Source of the DNA: Alphaproteobacteria bacterium
Lineage (GTDB): Bacteria; Pseudomonadota; Alphaproteobacteria; Rhodospirillales; Casp-alpha2
DNA: 64,000 bases
Assembly (NCBI GenBank): GCA_024279135.1
Contig: JAJRRU010000039.1
Location: 124,001-188,000 of the forward strand
Direction of reading: 5' to 3'
Numbering within the stretch: the first letter of the stretch is position 1; each line of letters opens with the position of its first letter. The notes below the pieces were generated by a model that did not search any database, was not told the DNA's origin, and saw only the letters and a list, made by a program, of their open reading frames with translations. The position numbers were made by a program, and so were the translations under genes. Below are positions 45,516-53,646 of this stretch, one piece after another.

Positions 45516-47339
45516 ATGACAATCAAAACAAAAATTTTTGGCGTATTCGGTTTGGTCCTGTTACTGTCCTGGGGGGTCATTGGTAACGCCATTATAAAAC
45601 TCATATCCCAAGGCCCTGAACTGAGCAATGCAGAAATCGACGCCGGTCAAGTGTCAGATGACTCTGTGCCGTTACTGGTCACCATCAAGGAAATCAAATT
45701 CAATGTGATCTCGGTACAGGGTTGGTTAACCGACATTTCAGCGACCCGCGGTCTGACGGGCTACGACGATGGATTTGCAGAAGCAGATAACTTTGCCAAA
45801 AAGTTTTCAATCAATATCAAGCTTGCCCGCAGTCACGCAGAAAAATTAGAGTTGACCGATGTCCTGACGGGACTGAGCGCCATGGAAGACGCTTTCCAGC
45901 CTTTCTATACCGGTGGCATAAAGATGGCCCAAGCCTATATTGATGGCGGACCTGAATCAGGCAACAGGCAAATGAACAGCTTTGACACGGTTGCTAATAC
46001 CCTGAGCGGAGCAACGGATAGGCTCATTGCGTTAATCGAAGAACAAACCGCCAGCAACCTGAGCAATCTTAAGTCTAATATCAAGAATGTTCGTGAGGGC
46101 AATGATAAACTGGTCAACCAGCTTATACTTTTCTCCATCATCAGCATGGTCATCATGATCGCGGGTATATTTTATCTATTCAAAACCATCAGCAACAGCT
46201 TCCAATATCTCAATAAAGATGTGGAAACTGTGATGTCCGAAAATGATACGGTTGCCCTGGTTCTTGGTGTTGACCGACATGATGAATTCGGTCCCGTGGC
46301 ATCTGCCCTTGCCGTGTTCCGCGAGAACAAAGCCAAGCTGAAACAGGCCGAAGCCGCCGATGCAGAAGCTCGTCAGGCACGCCAGACCGCCGAGGCAGAA
46401 GCCCAACAGTCCCGCCTGGATGCAGAACTTGCTCAACAGGCTGCTGAAACCAAAGCCCGCCAGGAACGCATAGCAGAACGTAAACGACAAATGAACGCTT
46501 TGGCCAATCACTTTGAGAGCAGCGTCGGTGAAATCGTCCAATCCGTATCGTCTATCGCCAAACAGATGCAGGTCTCAGCACAGACAATGGCCGCCACGGC
46601 AGAGCAGACCAGTCATCAGGCAAATGATGCCGCAACGTCATCCAACCAGGCCTCTGATAATGTCCAGACGGTAGCCGCTGCTGCGGAAGAACTTTCATCG
46701 TCGATCACCGAAATATCCCGTCAGGTAAATGTCTCACTTTCGGCCAACGAAGAAGCTGTCTCAAAGGCTGCTACCTCTCAGAACACCGTTAAGGAACTGG
46801 TTACCTCGGCCCAAAAAATCGGTGAAGTAGTCGAACTGATTTCTGATGTTGCCGAACAGACAAATCTGTTGGCATTGAACGCCACCATCGAAGCGGCGCG
46901 AGCCGGCGATGCCGGTAAGGGATTTGCGGTGGTCGCATCGGAGGTAAAGAACCTTGCGAATCAAACGGCACGGGCTACCGAAGAAATCCGGGACCAGGTT
47001 GCAAATGTTCGCGGTGTTGCGGAAGAAGCGGCCAATTCCATAAATGATATCGGCGACAGCATAACGACCGTCAGCGATAATACGTCCAGTATCTCAGCGG
47101 CCGTTGAACAGCAAGATGCCGCAACCCGAGAAATTGCCCGTAATGTTGAGGAAGCAGCCCAAGGCACAAGCAACGTAACGTCCAACATTGATCGGGTAAC
47201 ACAGGGCGCAGCAGAAACCGGGATCGCTGCATCGCAAATTCTGTCAGCCGTTAGCGATCTGGCTCAACAGTCAGAACATTTAAACGATGAAGTGATAAAA
47301 TTCCTGGATAATATCCGCAAAGACGAAGATGCGGCCTGA
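45516..47339 (+). CDS. Methyl-accepting chemotaxis protein
   Basis: 607 residues: membrane helix 1 (about 8-30), periplasmic sensing segment (31-200), helix 2 (about 203-223), HAMP (225-280), an unusual Ala/Glu/Gln-rich coiled coil (about 285-330), and the methyl-accepting domain with the hairpin tip [20 protein letters not shown] and [16 protein letters not shown]. It controls CheA kinase through an array at the pole. AAGGAGAGG is close to an out-of-frame ATG at 45508 that opens a three-codon frame ending on this start codon. Ligand unknown; no che genes nearby. Confidence 0.94.
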   Translation: MTIKTKIFGVFGLVLLLSWGVIGNAIIKLISQGPELSNAEIDAGQVSDDSVPLLVTIKEIKFNVISVQGWLTDISATRGLTGYDDGFAEADNFAKKFSINIKLARSHAEKLELTDVLTGLSAMEDAFQPFYTGGIKMAQAYIDGGPESGNRQMNSFDTVANTLSGATDRLIALIEEQTASNLSNLKSNIKNVREGNDKLVNQLILFSIISMVIMIAGIFYLFKTISNSFQYLNKDVETVMSENDTVALVLGVDRHDEFGPVASALAVFRENKAKLKQAEAADAEARQARQTAEAEAQQSRLDAELAQQAAETKARQERIAERKRQMNALANHFESSVGEIVQSVSSIAKQMQVSAQTMAATAEQTSHQANDAATSSNQASDNVQTVAAAAEELSSSITEISRQVNVSLSANEEAVSKAATSQNTVKELVTSAQKIGEVVELISDVAEQTNLLALNATIEAARAGDAGKGFAVVASEVKNLANQTARATEEIRDQVANVRGVAEEAANSINDIGDSITTVSDNTSSISAAVEQQDAATREIARNVEEAAQGTSNVTSNIDRVTQGAAETGIAASQILSAVSDLAQQSEHLNDEVIKFLDNIRKDEDAA

Positions 47340-47397
47340 ATATAAGGCAGATCAGTATACCGGTGTGACCTGAAAACCAGGCCCGCCAGCACCACCA

Positions 47398-47418
47398 CCC
47401 CCCGGGAGGGGGGGGGGG
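47398..47418. repeat. C6/G11 homopolymer pair at the MCP-phaR junction
   Basis: CCCCCC-GGG-A followed by eleven G (47408-47418) lies between two convergent stop codons, ending where the phaR stop codon begins. The runs could pair in a hairpin but lack a T tract. It might also be a low-accuracy stretch of the assembly. Confidence 0.6.
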
Positions 47419-48039
47419 TTAGTCTTTGCTTATTTTGTCGAGCTGTGCCTGCATGGCATCGATTTGATCGCGCAGAGCCGCCAGATCATCCCCGGACGTG
47501 CCCGCTGGCGACGGGTTTGCGGGTACAGCAGCCTTTTCATCCTCGGGGGGGGATGAGTTTGCGTTGGACTTGCCTGCAAAAGGTGTAAACATATTCATAG
47601 CAGATTCAAACATCGCCAAATTCTGTTTTCCCACATCCTCAAATTTTGAAAATGGCGACATGCTGCCGAAGGATTCCTGCATATAAGCCCGCATCTTATC
47701 CTGGTTATTGGCGAATGAGTGCATGGACTGTTCCAGGTAGTTCGGCACAACAGATTCGAGACTGTCGCCATAAAAACTGATCAGATGGCGCAGAAAGCTC
47801 ACCGGCAGCAACGACTGACCCATGCTTTCCTGTTCCATGATAATATGCGTCAGAACAGAGTGGGTGATGTCATCTTTTGTCTTGGCATCATAGACCGTAA
47901 AATCAATATCGTTTTTAATCATCGTGGCAAGATCGTCCAGGGTTACGTAACTGCTCGTCGACGTATTATAGAGCCGACGGTTAGCATATTTTTTTATGGT
48001 AACCGGCTTGGACTTGGTATCTTTGTTATCATCAGTCAT
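47419..48039 (-). CDS. phaR: Polyhydroxyalkanoate synthesis regulator PhaR
   Basis: 206 residues from ATG 48039 (MTDDNKD). The N-terminal PHB/PHA accumulation regulator DNA-binding domain (VTIKKYANRRLYNTSTSSYVT, residues about 12-32) is followed by the PHB-accumulation domain and a Pro/Ala-rich then coiled-coil tail (LAALRDQIDAMQAQLDKI). PhaR represses phasin genes and binds PHA granules. It diverges from a small phasin-like gene across about 140 bp that contains a CTGC-N3-GCAA motif. A longer frame begins at 48147 but lacks conserved residues. Confidence 0.93.
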   Translation of the reverse strand: MTDDNKDTKSKPVTIKKYANRRLYNTSTSSYVTLDDLATMIKNDIDFTVYDAKTKDDITHSVLTHIIMEQESMGQSLLPVSFLRHLISFYGDSLESVVPNYLEQSMHSFANNQDKMRAYMQESFGSMSPFSKFEDVGKQNLAMFESAMNMFTPFAGKSNANSSPPEDEKAAVPANPSPAGTSGDDLAALRDQIDAMQAQLDKISKD

Positions 48040-48112
48040 ACTGGATAATCCTTTGACTTCGATCCAACCACTCAGGGATTTAGAAACACTGCAAGTCCTA
48101 GCGCGAATTATG

Positions 48113-48123
48113 CTGCGCCGCAA
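48113..48123. promoter_or_regulatory. Candidate PhaR-binding TGC/GCA motif
   Basis: CTGC-GCC-GCAA (48113-48123) lies in the divergent phaR/phasin-like promoter gap and resembles the TGC-N3-GCA class of sites described for alphaproteobacterial PhaR proteins, as I recall. Short motif; a chance match is possible. Confidence 0.35.
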
Positions 48124-48176
48124 CAGATTCTTCCGCACCATACACACCGCATCCAGAAATAGAACCGATATTTGTA

Positions 48177-48614
48177 ATGACAGACCATCAAGATTCCCCC
48201 GATAAATCTGACAAACCAGACATGGCTAAACTGGCACAAGACTACATGGACCTGTGGCAGCAACAACTTTCCAGTATGGCGGCGGACAAAGACATCGCAT
48301 CCCTGATGGCCCAGACCGTCGAGTTGATGAACACCGGGACGGCGTCCATGGCGAAAATGACCAACATGGCCAATATGGCAGGTACAGCTACCGACACCAC
48401 CAAATCCGATGCAGGCAATGGAAGCAATAATGACCCATCCTCCCCCTTGGACAGACAACCCACTTCAGCTACCCAGACAAATGACGGGTCCTCATCCGCT
48501 TGCCCTGCATGTGGCATTACTGAGCATGTTATCACTCTCCTCGGTCAGCGCATCGAACGGCTTGAAGAACGGATTACTGCCCTGGAAGCCCCATCTGGCA
48601 AAAGCCGCGGCTAA
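48177..48614 (+). CDS. Small acidic/coiled-coil protein, phasin/PhaE-like
   Basis: 145 residues. The N-terminal half is a helix (AKLAQDYMDLWQQQLSSMAADK) with Met-rich low-complexity sequence after it, and the C-terminus has a CPACG pair and a heptad-like coiled coil (LLGQRIERLEERITALE). It resembles the small proteins found ahead of PhaC-like genes in alphaproteobacteria and the PhaE-type partners of PHA synthase, but I cannot assign it firmly. Its last 185 bases overlap the start of the PhaC-like gene in another frame. It starts at ATG 48177 and diverges from phaR. Confidence 0.65.
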   Translation: MTDHQDSPDKSDKPDMAKLAQDYMDLWQQQLSSMAADKDIASLMAQTVELMNTGTASMAKMTNMANMAGTATDTTKSDAGNGSNNDPSSPLDRQPTSATQTNDGSSSACPACGITEHVITLLGQRIERLEERITALEAPSGKSRG

Positions 48615-49701
48615 ACTTGTCGCCCGACTGGATGGCGTAGAACCAGCCGTCTTTACCAAAGCCGTGCAGGATGAAGCCCAACGCCGCCACCTTGAATTTG
48701 CCACAGGCGTTCATAAATACAGGTCCTATTCGCGCCCTGCAGCCCGCCCCCAACCGGCGGTGGTCTGGCAGGACGGCACCACACGGTTGCTTGATTTTGG
48801 CGTAGCTGATACCTCGGCTCCGGTAAAACCCCTGCTAATCATTCCCTCGCTGATCAACCGCTATCATGTTCTGGACATGGCGCAAGGCCACAGCTTTATC
48901 GGTGCCCTGAGAGAAAAAGGGTTTCGGCCTTACGTAATTGATTGGGACAGTCCCGGCGAGGCCGAACAAAAATTCGACCTGAGCGCCTATATCACCCAGC
49001 GCCTGGAACCCGCACTGGAACACATTCGCGCAACTCATGACCGCCCAGTCGTGATCATCGGCTATTGCATGGGTGGATTGCTGGCACTGGCACTGGCATT
49101 GCGTAAACCGGGCGCAACCGGCGGCCTGGCCCTGCTCGCCACGCCGTGGGATTTCCATGCGGGACACGACCGGTTTATTATGTCACTGCGTGCCATGCAA
49201 CCTCAAATCAACGCCATGATAGATACCATGGGCTGCATTTCGGTAGATTGTCTTCAAGCCATGTTTGCCAGCCTCAACCCGTGGGCAACCATCGAGAAAT
49301 TTCGCCGTTTCTCCCGCACAACAGAACGGGCAACTAAACAGAACAAGCACCATGACCTGTTTGTCGAACTGGAAGACTGGTTGAATAATGGCAGCCCCCT
49401 GGCCGGACCGACGGCGCGTGAATGCCTCAATGACTGGTATATAGGCAACGCCCCTTTCAAGGACCAGTGGTCCATAGCCGGTTCCCTGATCAAGGCCCGG
49501 CAAATATCCTGCCCGAGCCTGGCCATCATCCCGCAACACGACACCATCGTTCCACCGGCCTCTGCCAGGGCTATCTCAGAGTGCCTTCCCGGTATTGAAA
49601 CGATCACCGTAAACAAAGGGCATATTGGCATGATCACAGGAGATCATTCCCAGGAAACCCTTATCAATCCTCTTGTTCGGTGGCTTTCTGGAATATTTTA
49701 A
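48430..49701 (+). CDS. Alpha/beta hydrolase, polyhydroxyalkanoate synthase (PhaC)-like
   Basis: 423 residues from ATG 48430. The nucleophile elbow is GYCMGGLLALALA, a cysteine as in PHA synthases; Asp of QHDTIVPPAS and His of KGHIGMI complete the triad. Earlier blocks IPSLINRYHVLDMAQGHSF and GFRPYVIDWDSPGEAE match the PhaC/PhaC-like fold. It is shorter than class I PhaC (about 560-600) and nearer to class III PhaC or the synthase-like hydrolases. It probably polymerises or processes hydroxyacyl-CoA. Its 5' end overlaps the phasin-like gene by 185 bp. A start at 48409 would add seven residues. Confidence 0.85.
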   Translation: MTHPPPWTDNPLQLPRQMTGPHPLALHVALLSMLSLSSVSASNGLKNGLLPWKPHLAKAAAKLVARLDGVEPAVFTKAVQDEAQRRHLEFATGVHKYRSYSRPAARPQPAVVWQDGTTRLLDFGVADTSAPVKPLLIIPSLINRYHVLDMAQGHSFIGALREKGFRPYVIDWDSPGEAEQKFDLSAYITQRLEPALEHIRATHDRPVVIIGYCMGGLLALALALRKPGATGGLALLATPWDFHAGHDRFIMSLRAMQPQINAMIDTMGCISVDCLQAMFASLNPWATIEKFRRFSRTTERATKQNKHHDLFVELEDWLNNGSPLAGPTARECLNDWYIGNAPFKDQWSIAGSLIKARQISCPSLAIIPQHDTIVPPASARAISECLPGIETITVNKGHIGMITGDHSQETLINPLVRWLSGIF

Positions 49702-49978
49702 TTCTCCACACTGTTCTTGTGGGATAGAGGAGCGATCCAGTTGACGCACCACAACCCATAATATAGAATTTCTTCAATAATAGAAGTTGTGCTTATCCCA
49801 AAGGTCGATTTAACCAACCCCATCTACCACGACAACGATACGGCGCGACCATTTTGAAGTCTTACTTTGGCCCGACGGCCCTACTTGCATCACTATTTAG
49901 CCGAGTTCGATTTCAGACATAACACTCTCAAGGACACCGACGCGGAATGCGCTGGTGCAACAAGAAGGGGAACATATC
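49702..49978. other. Gap with no clear gene at left border of accessory patch
   Basis: About 280 bp of moderately AT-rich sequence. It contains a short inverted pair TGGGATA (about 49730) and TATCCCA (about 49794) and AGAAGTT/TTCTTCAA pieces, but no frame that I trust. It should hold the end of the pha transcript and a promoter for the next small gene. Confidence 0.45.
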
Positions 49979-50293
49979 ATGACCTGGATGCGCATTATGC
50001 TGGCCCCCAAAGACATTAAGACGAGCAAGCATTTCCAACTACAGGACGCTTTTGAGAAGGTGTTCTTAGCAACGGTTGCACCAAAAGATGCAGCAATGTT
50101 TCAGAACAATTCGAGCTATGAGGAATATGGATACTACTTCTCGCCAGAAGCAGTCGCCATATTTTCCGTCTCACTGGCATCATACAACGCTGTAGAATGT
50201 GGGCCTCCCCCACGGCCTGAAACATCGCTCTTGGTCGGGCACGCGGACGCTTGGGATATGCTCTCATCCGACGCCAAGACCGACGGGAAGTAG
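49979..50293 (+). CDS. Hypothetical protein
   Basis: 104 residues from ATG 49979, with GAAGGGGAA seven bases before it. The sequence reads like a real protein (YGYYFSPEAVAIFSVSLASY, PPPRPETSLLVGHADAWDML), without a signal peptide, membrane helix or domain that I recognise. It lies at the start of a patch of small genes between phaC-like and phaA. A smaller frame with a good ribosome-binding site runs opposite to its 3' half. Confidence 0.55.
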   Translation: MTWMRIMLAPKDIKTSKHFQLQDAFEKVFLATVAPKDAAMFQNNSSYEEYGYYFSPEAVAIFSVSLASYNAVECGPPPRPETSLLVGHADAWDMLSSDAKTDGK

Positions 50294-50394
50294 TTGAGAA
50301 CTATCGCCCTTGACTTAAATCCATCAATTTGCCCATTGGCGAAAACGCAATAGGTTTCCCCAGATGGTTCAACAGCCTTGAATACTTCGCGCAT
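50134..50394 (-). CDS. Doubtful small ORF with strong Shine-Dalgarno
   Basis: 86 codons on the minus strand. The leader TAGGAGATAAA directly before the ATG at 50394 is an excellent ribosome-binding site, and the first ~40 residues (MREVFKAVEPSGETYCVFAN, QIDGFKSRAIVLNY) look protein-like. The rest runs antisense to 49979-50293 and looks less so. It may be a decayed small phage-type gene. A terminator hairpin precedes it by nine bases. Confidence 0.3.
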   Translation of the reverse strand: MREVFKAVEPSGETYCVFANGQIDGFKSRAIVLNYFPSVLASDESISQASACPTKSDVSGRGGGPHSTALYDASETENMATASGEK

Positions 50395-50402
50395 TTTATC
50401 TC

Positions 50403-50435
50403 CTACAAAAAACCCCGGCTACATGGCCGGGGTTT
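50403..50435 (-). terminator. Strong terminator hairpin, bidirectional
   Basis: AAACCCCGGC (50410-50419) and GCCGGGGTTT (50426-50435) form a perfect 10-bp stem with a TACATG loop. On the minus strand it is followed by a T6 run, ideal for rho-independent termination. On the plus strand TATTTC follows, weaker. It lies between a broken ORF and the start of the small minus-strand ORF. Confidence 0.8.
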
Positions 50436-50586
50436 ATTTCTTGAGTTTCTTATTTCTGGTAATATACTTTTCGCGCTCACGTCTAGAGCGCGGCTGCGGG
50501 GGTGATTTCAATAAACCTATCAGCAATTCGCCCCTATGGCGTTATTCGGCGGGTGTGGAAATTTGAGAAGGGTTAGAATTCAGCAT
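50434..50586 (-). pseudogene. Broken small basic ORF with in-frame stop
   Basis: On the minus strand ATG (50584-50586) opens MLNSNPSQISTPAE, then TAA, then in the same frame RHRGELLIGLLKSPPQPRSR, REREKYITRNKK and a stop at 50434-50436, immediately before the terminator stem. A single change from TAC or TAT (Tyr) to TAA would explain the split. The tail is very basic, as in small phage or plasmid proteins. It could be noise; the tail next to a terminator is the main argument. Confidence 0.3.
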
Positions 50587-51433
50587 GGTGCACCGGTACT
50601 CACCAGTCAACGAATGTATTTACTGCAAAGAGACTACCCCGCCACTTGATACGGAGCATATCATTCCATATGCGTTCGGTGGCAATCTTTTATTGCCAAA
50701 GGCGAGCTGTCGTAAATGCGCAAAGATCATCAATAAGCAGATTGAAACACCGATACTTAGCCATGAGTGGGGCGCGTTAAGGGCAAAGCACAGGTTCCCA
50801 ACCCGCAATAAAAATAAACGTAGAACTCATATTACTGTCTATGAAAAAGACGGCGCGGCTAAAAAAATATCTATCAAAGAGCATTCAACGCCCGTTCCTC
50901 TCTACAGATTTAAGCAAGCACGAATCCTTTCTGGGGCTCCTCGCGGTGACGACAACCACCACTTTACGATGTCGATACTTACGAGTCATAAAGAAGAGAT
51001 GGCGATGAAAACCGAGGTTGCAAATTGGAACCAAAAACATCAATTTTTTGCACAACCCCTCCCGTTTGCTCGGTTGTTAGCCAAGATTGCTCATGGATAC
51101 ATAACTGCTGAACTTGGGATTGGAACGTTTATACCACTCACCTTAGATTTAATCCTAGGGCGAACGGACGATTATTCAATGACCGTCGGAGGGATTTGGG
51201 ACATTCCTCCACCAGTTCCCGGCGGCGATCACATCACAGACATCCATATGCTGTTTGCTAGTTCGGTGCTCGCACTTGTGATTGTCGATATTCGCCTATT
51301 CTCAGCCGCTGAAACACCCTGCTACCACGTCGTTGCTGGTAATATTAATTTTCATCGACCTGAACACGTCCGGGCGTTCGAGAAGCACAAAATCGGTGGA
51401 AAAATTAAACACATCCCGCTAGGAAGTACTTAA
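50585..51433 (+). CDS. HNH-endonuclease-like protein
   Basis: 282 residues. The first 50 carry an HNH/zinc motif: CIYC (Cys11, Cys14), DTEHIIPYAFGGN (His25, Asn34) and CRKCAKIIN (Cys42, Cys45, Asn50), typical of restriction/homing-type HNH nucleases such as the HNH_5 subset. The remaining ~230 residues are not recognised. No methyltransferase, helicase or antitoxin is next to it. GAGAAGGG lies eleven bases before the ATG. It sits in the small-gene patch between phaC-like and phaA, with AT content above its neighbours, which suggests recent gain. Confidence 0.78.
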   Translation: MVHRYSPVNECIYCKETTPPLDTEHIIPYAFGGNLLLPKASCRKCAKIINKQIETPILSHEWGALRAKHRFPTRNKNKRRTHITVYEKDGAAKKISIKEHSTPVPLYRFKQARILSGAPRGDDNHHFTMSILTSHKEEMAMKTEVANWNQKHQFFAQPLPFARLLAKIAHGYITAELGIGTFIPLTLDLILGRTDDYSMTVGGIWDIPPPVPGGDHITDIHMLFASSVLALVIVDIRLFSAAETPCYHVVAGNINFHRPEHVRAFEKHKIGGKIKHIPLGST

Positions 51434-51684
51434 ATCGTCCCACAACACCCCATCGTATCTTAGATAAAGGTACTCCATTCTTTCATAAAGAATGCGCTCC
51501 AAACTCCAAACTGCAGAATCCACCTCGTCTTCTGAAAACACTGACCTGTCAGCCGTAACTCCTGCCCCTAATATATTGATACGTGAATTTGATAGTTTCC
51601 GGATAAGGCTTGTGGAAAAGTACCGCAGCCGATACCGTAAATTGATCTCAAGAGATAAATCGTCAAAGCTATATTGCAGGAGAA
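51419..51684 (-). pseudogene. Possible 5'-truncated gene fragment on minus strand
   Basis: An open frame in minus orientation ends RINILGAGVTADRSVFSEDE and LERILYERMEYLYLRYDG, stopping at 51419-51421. It has protein-like composition but no start codon before running into the phaA start region, so it may be the tail of a gene cut by the insertion that created this patch. A 15-bp overlap with the HNH gene end is seen. Low confidence; it may be a chance frame. Confidence 0.25.
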
Positions 51685-51693
51685 ATGAACCCC

Positions 51694-52875
51694 ATGAGTG
51701 ATGAAGTTGTAATTGTTGGTGCCGCCCGCACGCCGATCGGCGCATTTAATGGTGGATTGAGTTCCGTTCCGGCAAGTTATCTGGGTGAAGTTGCCATCAA
51801 GGCTGCCCTGGAACGCGCAAACGTCGATGCGGCGGATGTTGACGAAGTCGTCCTGGGACATGTTCTACAGGCCGGCGCCGGCCAAAACCCGGCCCGCAAG
51901 GCCGCCATGAGCGCGGGTATTCCTGCCGAAAAGACAGCCTACGCCATCAATCAGGTTTGCGGTTCAGGCCTGCGCACCATTGCCCTTGGTGCCCAATCCA
52001 TCAAATGCGGAGACGCCCGCGTGGTGGTCGCTGGCGGACAGGAAAACATGAGCATGTCGCCTCATGTGTTGCACCTGCGTAACGGCACCAAGATGGGCAC
52101 GGCCCAGATGACCGACACCATGATCACCGATGGTCTGTGGGATGCCTTTAACGACTATCACATGGGTATCACCGCCGAAAACGTGGCCGAGAAGTGGCAG
52201 ATTTCACGCGAGCAGCAAGACAGCTTTGCCGCTGCATCCCAACAAAAAGCCGAAGCCGCCCAGAAAGATGGAAAATTTGCCGCCGAAATAGTCCCGGTGA
52301 CCATCAAATCGCGACGTGGCGATAAAATCATTGATACCGATGAACATCCCAAACATGGCACCACGGCGGAAAGTCTGGCGGGTATGCGCCCGGCCTTTAA
52401 ACGCGATGGGGGCACCGTTACCGCTGGTAATGCATCGGGCATCAACGATGGTGCTGCCGCCGTTGTGCTGATGAGCGCAAGTGAAGCCGAAAAGCGAGGG
52501 CTCAAGCCTCTAGCAACCATCAAGTCCTGGGCCACCGTCGGTGTCGATCCCGAAGTCATGGGCTCTGGCCCTATTCCGGCAAGCCGGGCCGCACTGGATA
52601 AAGCCGGGTGGAGTGTGGAAGACCTGGATCTGGTTGAAGCCAACGAAGCCTTTGCCGCGCAGGCCTGTGCGGTGAACAAGGACATGGGTTGGGCCGCCGA
52701 CAAGGTTAATGTCAACGGCGGTGCCATAGCACTGGGCCATCCCATTGGTGCTTCGGGAACACGCATTTTTGTTACCCTGCTTTATGAAATGGAAAAACGG
52801 GACGCCAAAAAAGGTCTGGCAACCCTTTGCATCGGTGGAGGCATGGGCATCGCCATGTGTATTGAACGAACATAA
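51694..52875 (+). CDS. phaA: Acetyl-CoA C-acetyltransferase (beta-ketothiolase)
   Basis: 393 residues from ATG 51694 (MSDEVVIVG); an ATG at 51685 has AGGAGA too close. The nucleophilic Cys is in [14 protein letters not shown] near residue 87, a catalytic His in [17 protein letters not shown], and the second Cys in [11 protein letters not shown]. It condenses two acetyl-CoA to acetoacetyl-CoA, the first step of PHB synthesis. phaB follows 41 bp downstream on the same strand. Its upstream region is the edge of the accessory patch. Confidence 0.94.
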   Translation: MSDEVVIVGAARTPIGAFNGGLSSVPASYLGEVAIKAALERANVDAADVDEVVLGHVLQAGAGQNPARKAAMSAGIPAEKTAYAINQVCGSGLRTIALGAQSIKCGDARVVVAGGQENMSMSPHVLHLRNGTKMGTAQMTDTMITDGLWDAFNDYHMGITAENVAEKWQISREQQDSFAAASQQKAEAAQKDGKFAAEIVPVTIKSRRGDKIIDTDEHPKHGTTAESLAGMRPAFKRDGGTVTAGNASGINDGAAAVVLMSASEAEKRGLKPLATIKSWATVGVDPEVMGSGPIPASRAALDKAGWSVEDLDLVEANEAFAAQACAVNKDMGWAADKVNVNGGAIALGHPIGASGTRIFVTLLYEMEKRDAKKGLATLCIGGGMGIAMCIERT

Positions 52876-52916
52876 ACGGAGACCTTAACCACATTTAAAA
52901 AATCCGGGAGAGTGAT

Positions 52917-53642
52917 ATGGGACGAGTTGCATTGGTTACCGGGGGCACCCGGGGTATTGGCAGGGCTATTTCGATTTCGCTGAAAAAAGCCGGTTATAAT
53001 GTGACGGCCAGTTATGCTGGCAATGAGGAGGCGGCGAGAGACTTCACACAGGAAACCGGCATCGACATTTGCAAATTCGATGTTGGCGATTTTCAGGCAT
53101 GTGAGGACGCCATCAACCAGATCACTGCGGATAAAGGGACCATCGAAATTCTCGTTAACAATGCCGGTATCACTCGCGACAGGCCGTTGCATAAAATGAC
53201 CCCTGAGCAGTGGAATGACGTTCTTAACACCAACCTGACCGGGACTTTCAACACCTGTCGCCTGACCATCGACGGTATGCGGGAAAGCGGATTCGGCAGG
53301 ATTATCAACATCAGTTCCATCAACGGTCAGAAAGGCCAGTTCGGCCAAACGAACTATTCTGCCACCAAGGCCGGTAAAATTGGCTTCACCAAGGCGCTGG
53401 CACTGGAGACCGCCGCCAAGGGCATTACGGTCAATGCCGTCACGCCGGGCTATATCTCCACGGAAATGGTGCTGGCCGTACCGGAGAAAATCCTTAAGGA
53501 AGTTATCATTCCTCAAATCCCGGTCGGTCGACTGGGTGAAGCAGAAGAGATCGCCCATTGTGTGGTTTTTCTGGCGTCTAATGACTCAGGATTTATCACC
53601 GGTTCGACCCTGACCGTAAACGGCGGCCAATATATGGCCTGA
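52917..53642 (+). CDS. phaB: Acetoacetyl-CoA reductase (3-oxoacyl-CoA reductase, SDR)
   Basis: 241 residues, short-chain dehydrogenase fold: TGGTRGIGRAISISL nucleotide loop, NNAGITRD, and the catalytic Ser-Tyr-Lys in INISSINGQKGQFGQTNYSA and TKAGKIGF. It uses NADPH to make (R)-3-hydroxybutyryl-CoA. GGGAGAGTGAT precedes the ATG. With phaA it forms the PHB precursor operon. Confidence 0.94.
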   Translation: MGRVALVTGGTRGIGRAISISLKKAGYNVTASYAGNEEAARDFTQETGIDICKFDVGDFQACEDAINQITADKGTIEILVNNAGITRDRPLHKMTPEQWNDVLNTNLTGTFNTCRLTIDGMRESGFGRIINISSINGQKGQFGQTNYSATKAGKIGFTKALALETAAKGITVNAVTPGYISTEMVLAVPEKILKEVIIPQIPVGRLGEAEEIAHCVVFLASNDSGFITGSTLTVNGGQYMA

Positions 53643-53646
53643 TGGT

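Noticed and set aside
51492-51701. 69-codon plus-strand frame just before phaA
   Set aside because: Runs into the phaA leader, lacks a ribosome-binding site and contradicts the phaA start; no motif seen.
52158-53558. Long antisense frames over phaA and phaB
   Set aside because: Both genes are clear on the plus strand; the antisense frames are shadows of GC-rich third positions.
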